The notes below the pieces were generated by a model that made no database searches, was not told the origin of the DNA, and saw only the letters and a list, made by a program, of their open reading frames with translations. Below, one piece after another: positions 62,711 through 64,000 of a stretch of DNA of 64,000 nucleotides. The stretch is from Lasioglossum baleicum (Eukaryota; Arthropoda; Insecta; Hymenoptera; Halictidae). Every line of letters begins with the position of its first letter. Position 1 is the stretch's first letter. Location: the NCBI RefSeq assembly GCF_051020765.1, contig NW_027469297.1:172916-236915 (forward strand), given 5' to 3'. The translations under genes and the position numbers were made by a program.

Positions 62711-64000
62711 GCGTTATGCGTTATGCGTTATGCGTTATGCGTTATGCGTTATGCGTTATGCGTTATGCGTTATGCGTTATGCGTTATGCGTTATGCGTTA
62801 TGCGTTATGCGTTATGCGTTATGCGTTATGCGTTATGCGTTATGCGTTATGCGTTATGCGTTATGCGTTATGCGTTATGCGTTATGCGTTATGCGTTATG
62901 CGTTATGCGTAATGCGTTATGCGTTATGCGTTATGCGTTATGCGTTATGCGTTATGCGTTATGCTTATGCGTTATGCGTTATGCGTTATGCGTTATGCGT
63001 TATGCGTTATGCGTTATGCGTTATGCGTTATGCGTTATGCGTTATGCGTTATGCGTCATGCGTTATGCGTTATGCGTTATGCGTTATGCGTTATGCGTTA
63101 TGGGTTATGCGTTATGCGTTATGCGTTATGCGTTATGCGTTATGCGTTATGCGTTATGCGTTATGCGTTATGCGTTATGCGTTATGCGTTATGCGTTATG
63201 CGTTATGCGTTATGCGTTATGCGTTATGCGTTATGCCTTATGCGTTATGCGTTATGCTTATGCCTTATGCGTTATGCGTTATGCGTAATGCGTTATGCGT
63301 TATGCGTTATGCGTTATGCGTTATGCGTTATGCGTTATGCGTTATGCGTTATGCGTTATGCGTTATGCGTTATGCGTTATGCGTTATGCGTTATGCGTTA
63401 TGCGTTATGCGTTATGCGTTATGCGTTATGCGTTATGCGTTATGCGTTATGCGTTATGCGTTATGCGTTATGCGTTATGCGTTATGCGTTATGCGTTATG
63501 CGTTATGCGTTATGCGTTATGCGTTATGCGTTATGCGTTATGCGTTATGCGTTATGCGTTATGCGTTATGCGTTATGCGTTATGCGTTATGCGTTATGCG
63601 TTATGCGTTATGCGTTATGCGTTATGCGTTATGCGTTATGCGTTATGCGTTATGCGTTATGCGTTATGCGTTATGCGTTATGCGTTATGCGTTATGCGTT
63701 ATGCGTTATGCGTTATGCGTTATGCGTTATGCGTTATGCGTTATGCGTTATGCGTTATGCGTTATGCGTTATGCGTTATGCGTTATGCGTTATGCGTTAT
63801 GCGTTATGCGTTATGCGTTATGCGTTATGCGTTATGCGTTATGCGTTATGCGTTATGCGTTATGCGTTATGCGTTATGCGTTATGCGTTATGCGTTATGC
63901 GTTATGCGTTATGCGTTATGCGTTATGCGTTATGCGTTATGCGTTATGCGTTATGCGTTATGCGTTATGCGTTATGCGTTATGCGTAATGCGTTATGCGT
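62701..64000 (+). repeat. Domain 7: nearly pure array with a 99-unit run
   Basis: Only a few variants occur: GCGTAAT near 62907, a lone GCTTAT 6-mer near 62964 without its usual GCCTTAT partners, GCGTCAT, GGGTTAT, then block C near 63256 and GCGTAAT at 63283. From 63290 to 63982 there are 693 bp, exactly 99 consensus heptamers, the longest pure run in the window. A GCGTAAT follows at 63983 and the window ends inside the array. Confidence 0.88.

Larger units (their letters stand above)
1..64000 (+). repeat. Heptanucleotide satellite array (GCGTTAT)n, whole window
   Basis: Every part of the window is made of 7-bp units, consensus GCGTTAT, in one orientation, about 9,100 units in all, continuing past both window ends. 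The consensus is 3/7 G+C with strong strand asymmetry: G is twice C and T is three times A on the + strand. Each unit has one CpG, an observed/expected ratio of 3.5 from the consensus. No strand switch, unique insert or transposon is visible. Variants are mostly single substitutions (GCGTAAT, GCCTTAT, GGGTTAT, GCGTCAT, GCGTTTT, TCGTTAT) and 6-bp units (GCTGAC, GTTGAC, GCTTAT, GCGTTT). They cluster in recurring ordered blocks, giving a higher-order structure. Short-unit satellites of this kind are typical of eukaryotic heterochromatin; the 7-bp satellites of the Drosophila virilis group are a precedent for unit size only. The species and chromosomal position cannot be read from the sequence. 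Confidence 0.98.

Noticed and set aside
1..64000. Telomeric repeat
   Set aside because: GCGTTAT is not a known telomere unit (compare TTAGGG, TTTAGGG, TTAGG) and lacks a G run. Nested blocks and segmental duplications over 64 kb fit recombination-driven satellite turnover rather than telomerase synthesis. An interstitial telomere-derived origin cannot be excluded, as variants such as TTATGGG exist.
1..64000. CRISPR array
   Set aside because: There are no 23-47 bp repeats separated by unique spacers. The spacers between blocks are the same 7-bp unit, and no cas genes are present.
1..64000. Purely artificial or simulated sequence, or sequencing artefact
   Set aside because: Nested order, shared private variants (GACTTAT, GCCTTT, TTCTGAC) and exact unit arithmetic are what recombination produces and are hard to obtain from random error. 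Local misassembly remains possible, especially in the longest pure runs.
1..64000. tRNA, rRNA, ncRNA, promoters, terminators or origins
   Set aside because: No stretch departs from the heptamer long enough to hold such a feature. Even the most degenerate zone (58.4-59.5 kb) keeps the 7-bp register.

Overview
The whole 64 kb window is a single satellite DNA array. Its basic unit is the 7-bp sequence GCGTTAT (TGCGTTA on the + strand, TAACGCA on the other), repeated about 9,100 times head to tail in one orientation. Neither end of the window leaves the array. I see no protein gene, rRNA, tRNA, transposon, CRISPR array or unique sequence. The many long open frames on the + strand are an arithmetic by-product: the 7-bp unit has no stop codon in any + frame, and all three frames give the same heptapeptide cycle (M-R-Y-A-L-C-V). 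The - strand has TAA in every unit. A gene-free array this long and ordered suggests eukaryotic heterochromatin (pericentromeric, subtelomeric, a B or sex chromosome, or similar) from a long-read assembly. The sequence does not let me name the organism.

The array is not featureless. Rare variant heptamers and 6-bp units (one 8-bp form) fall in a limited set of conserved blocks that recur in a fixed order, forming nested higher-order repeats. Block A is 49 bp (7 units, 8 substitutions) and occurs 55 times in 4 subtypes. Block B contains a 6-bp GCTGAC or GTTGAC unit and occurs about 108 times. Block C contains a 6-bp GCTTAT unit. Block D is 21 bp and occurs 17 times. Block F is 42 bp and occurs 5 times. 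Block G is about 200 bp with five complete copies. Pure GCGTTAT runs of up to 99 units separate the blocks.

Layout: 1-7,533 is a first domain built from blocks A, B and C, with a 2.47-kb-spaced segmental duplication, a 587-bp tandem duplication and a degenerate patch at 1.56-1.84 kb. 7,534-10,416 is a domain of subtype A2. 10,417-19,528 is the clearest structure, six successive copies (three full at 1.9-2.1 kb, three shortened) of an A-F-A-C-A3-D-C-B' higher-order repeat. 19,529-36,125 is an A, B and D domain. 36,126-57,900 is an A4, B and G domain. 58,430-59,800 is a strongly degenerate island. 59,801-62,700 is dense in block B. 62,700-64,000 is nearly pure. Segments of 1-2.5 kb recur about 10-11 kb apart in the right-hand part.

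The nearest thing to a system here is this hierarchical architecture. All 54 distances between consecutive block A copies equal a multiple of 7 minus the number of 6-bp units (plus the 8-bp units) that I count between them. Length change therefore occurs by whole units, and random indels are essentially absent.
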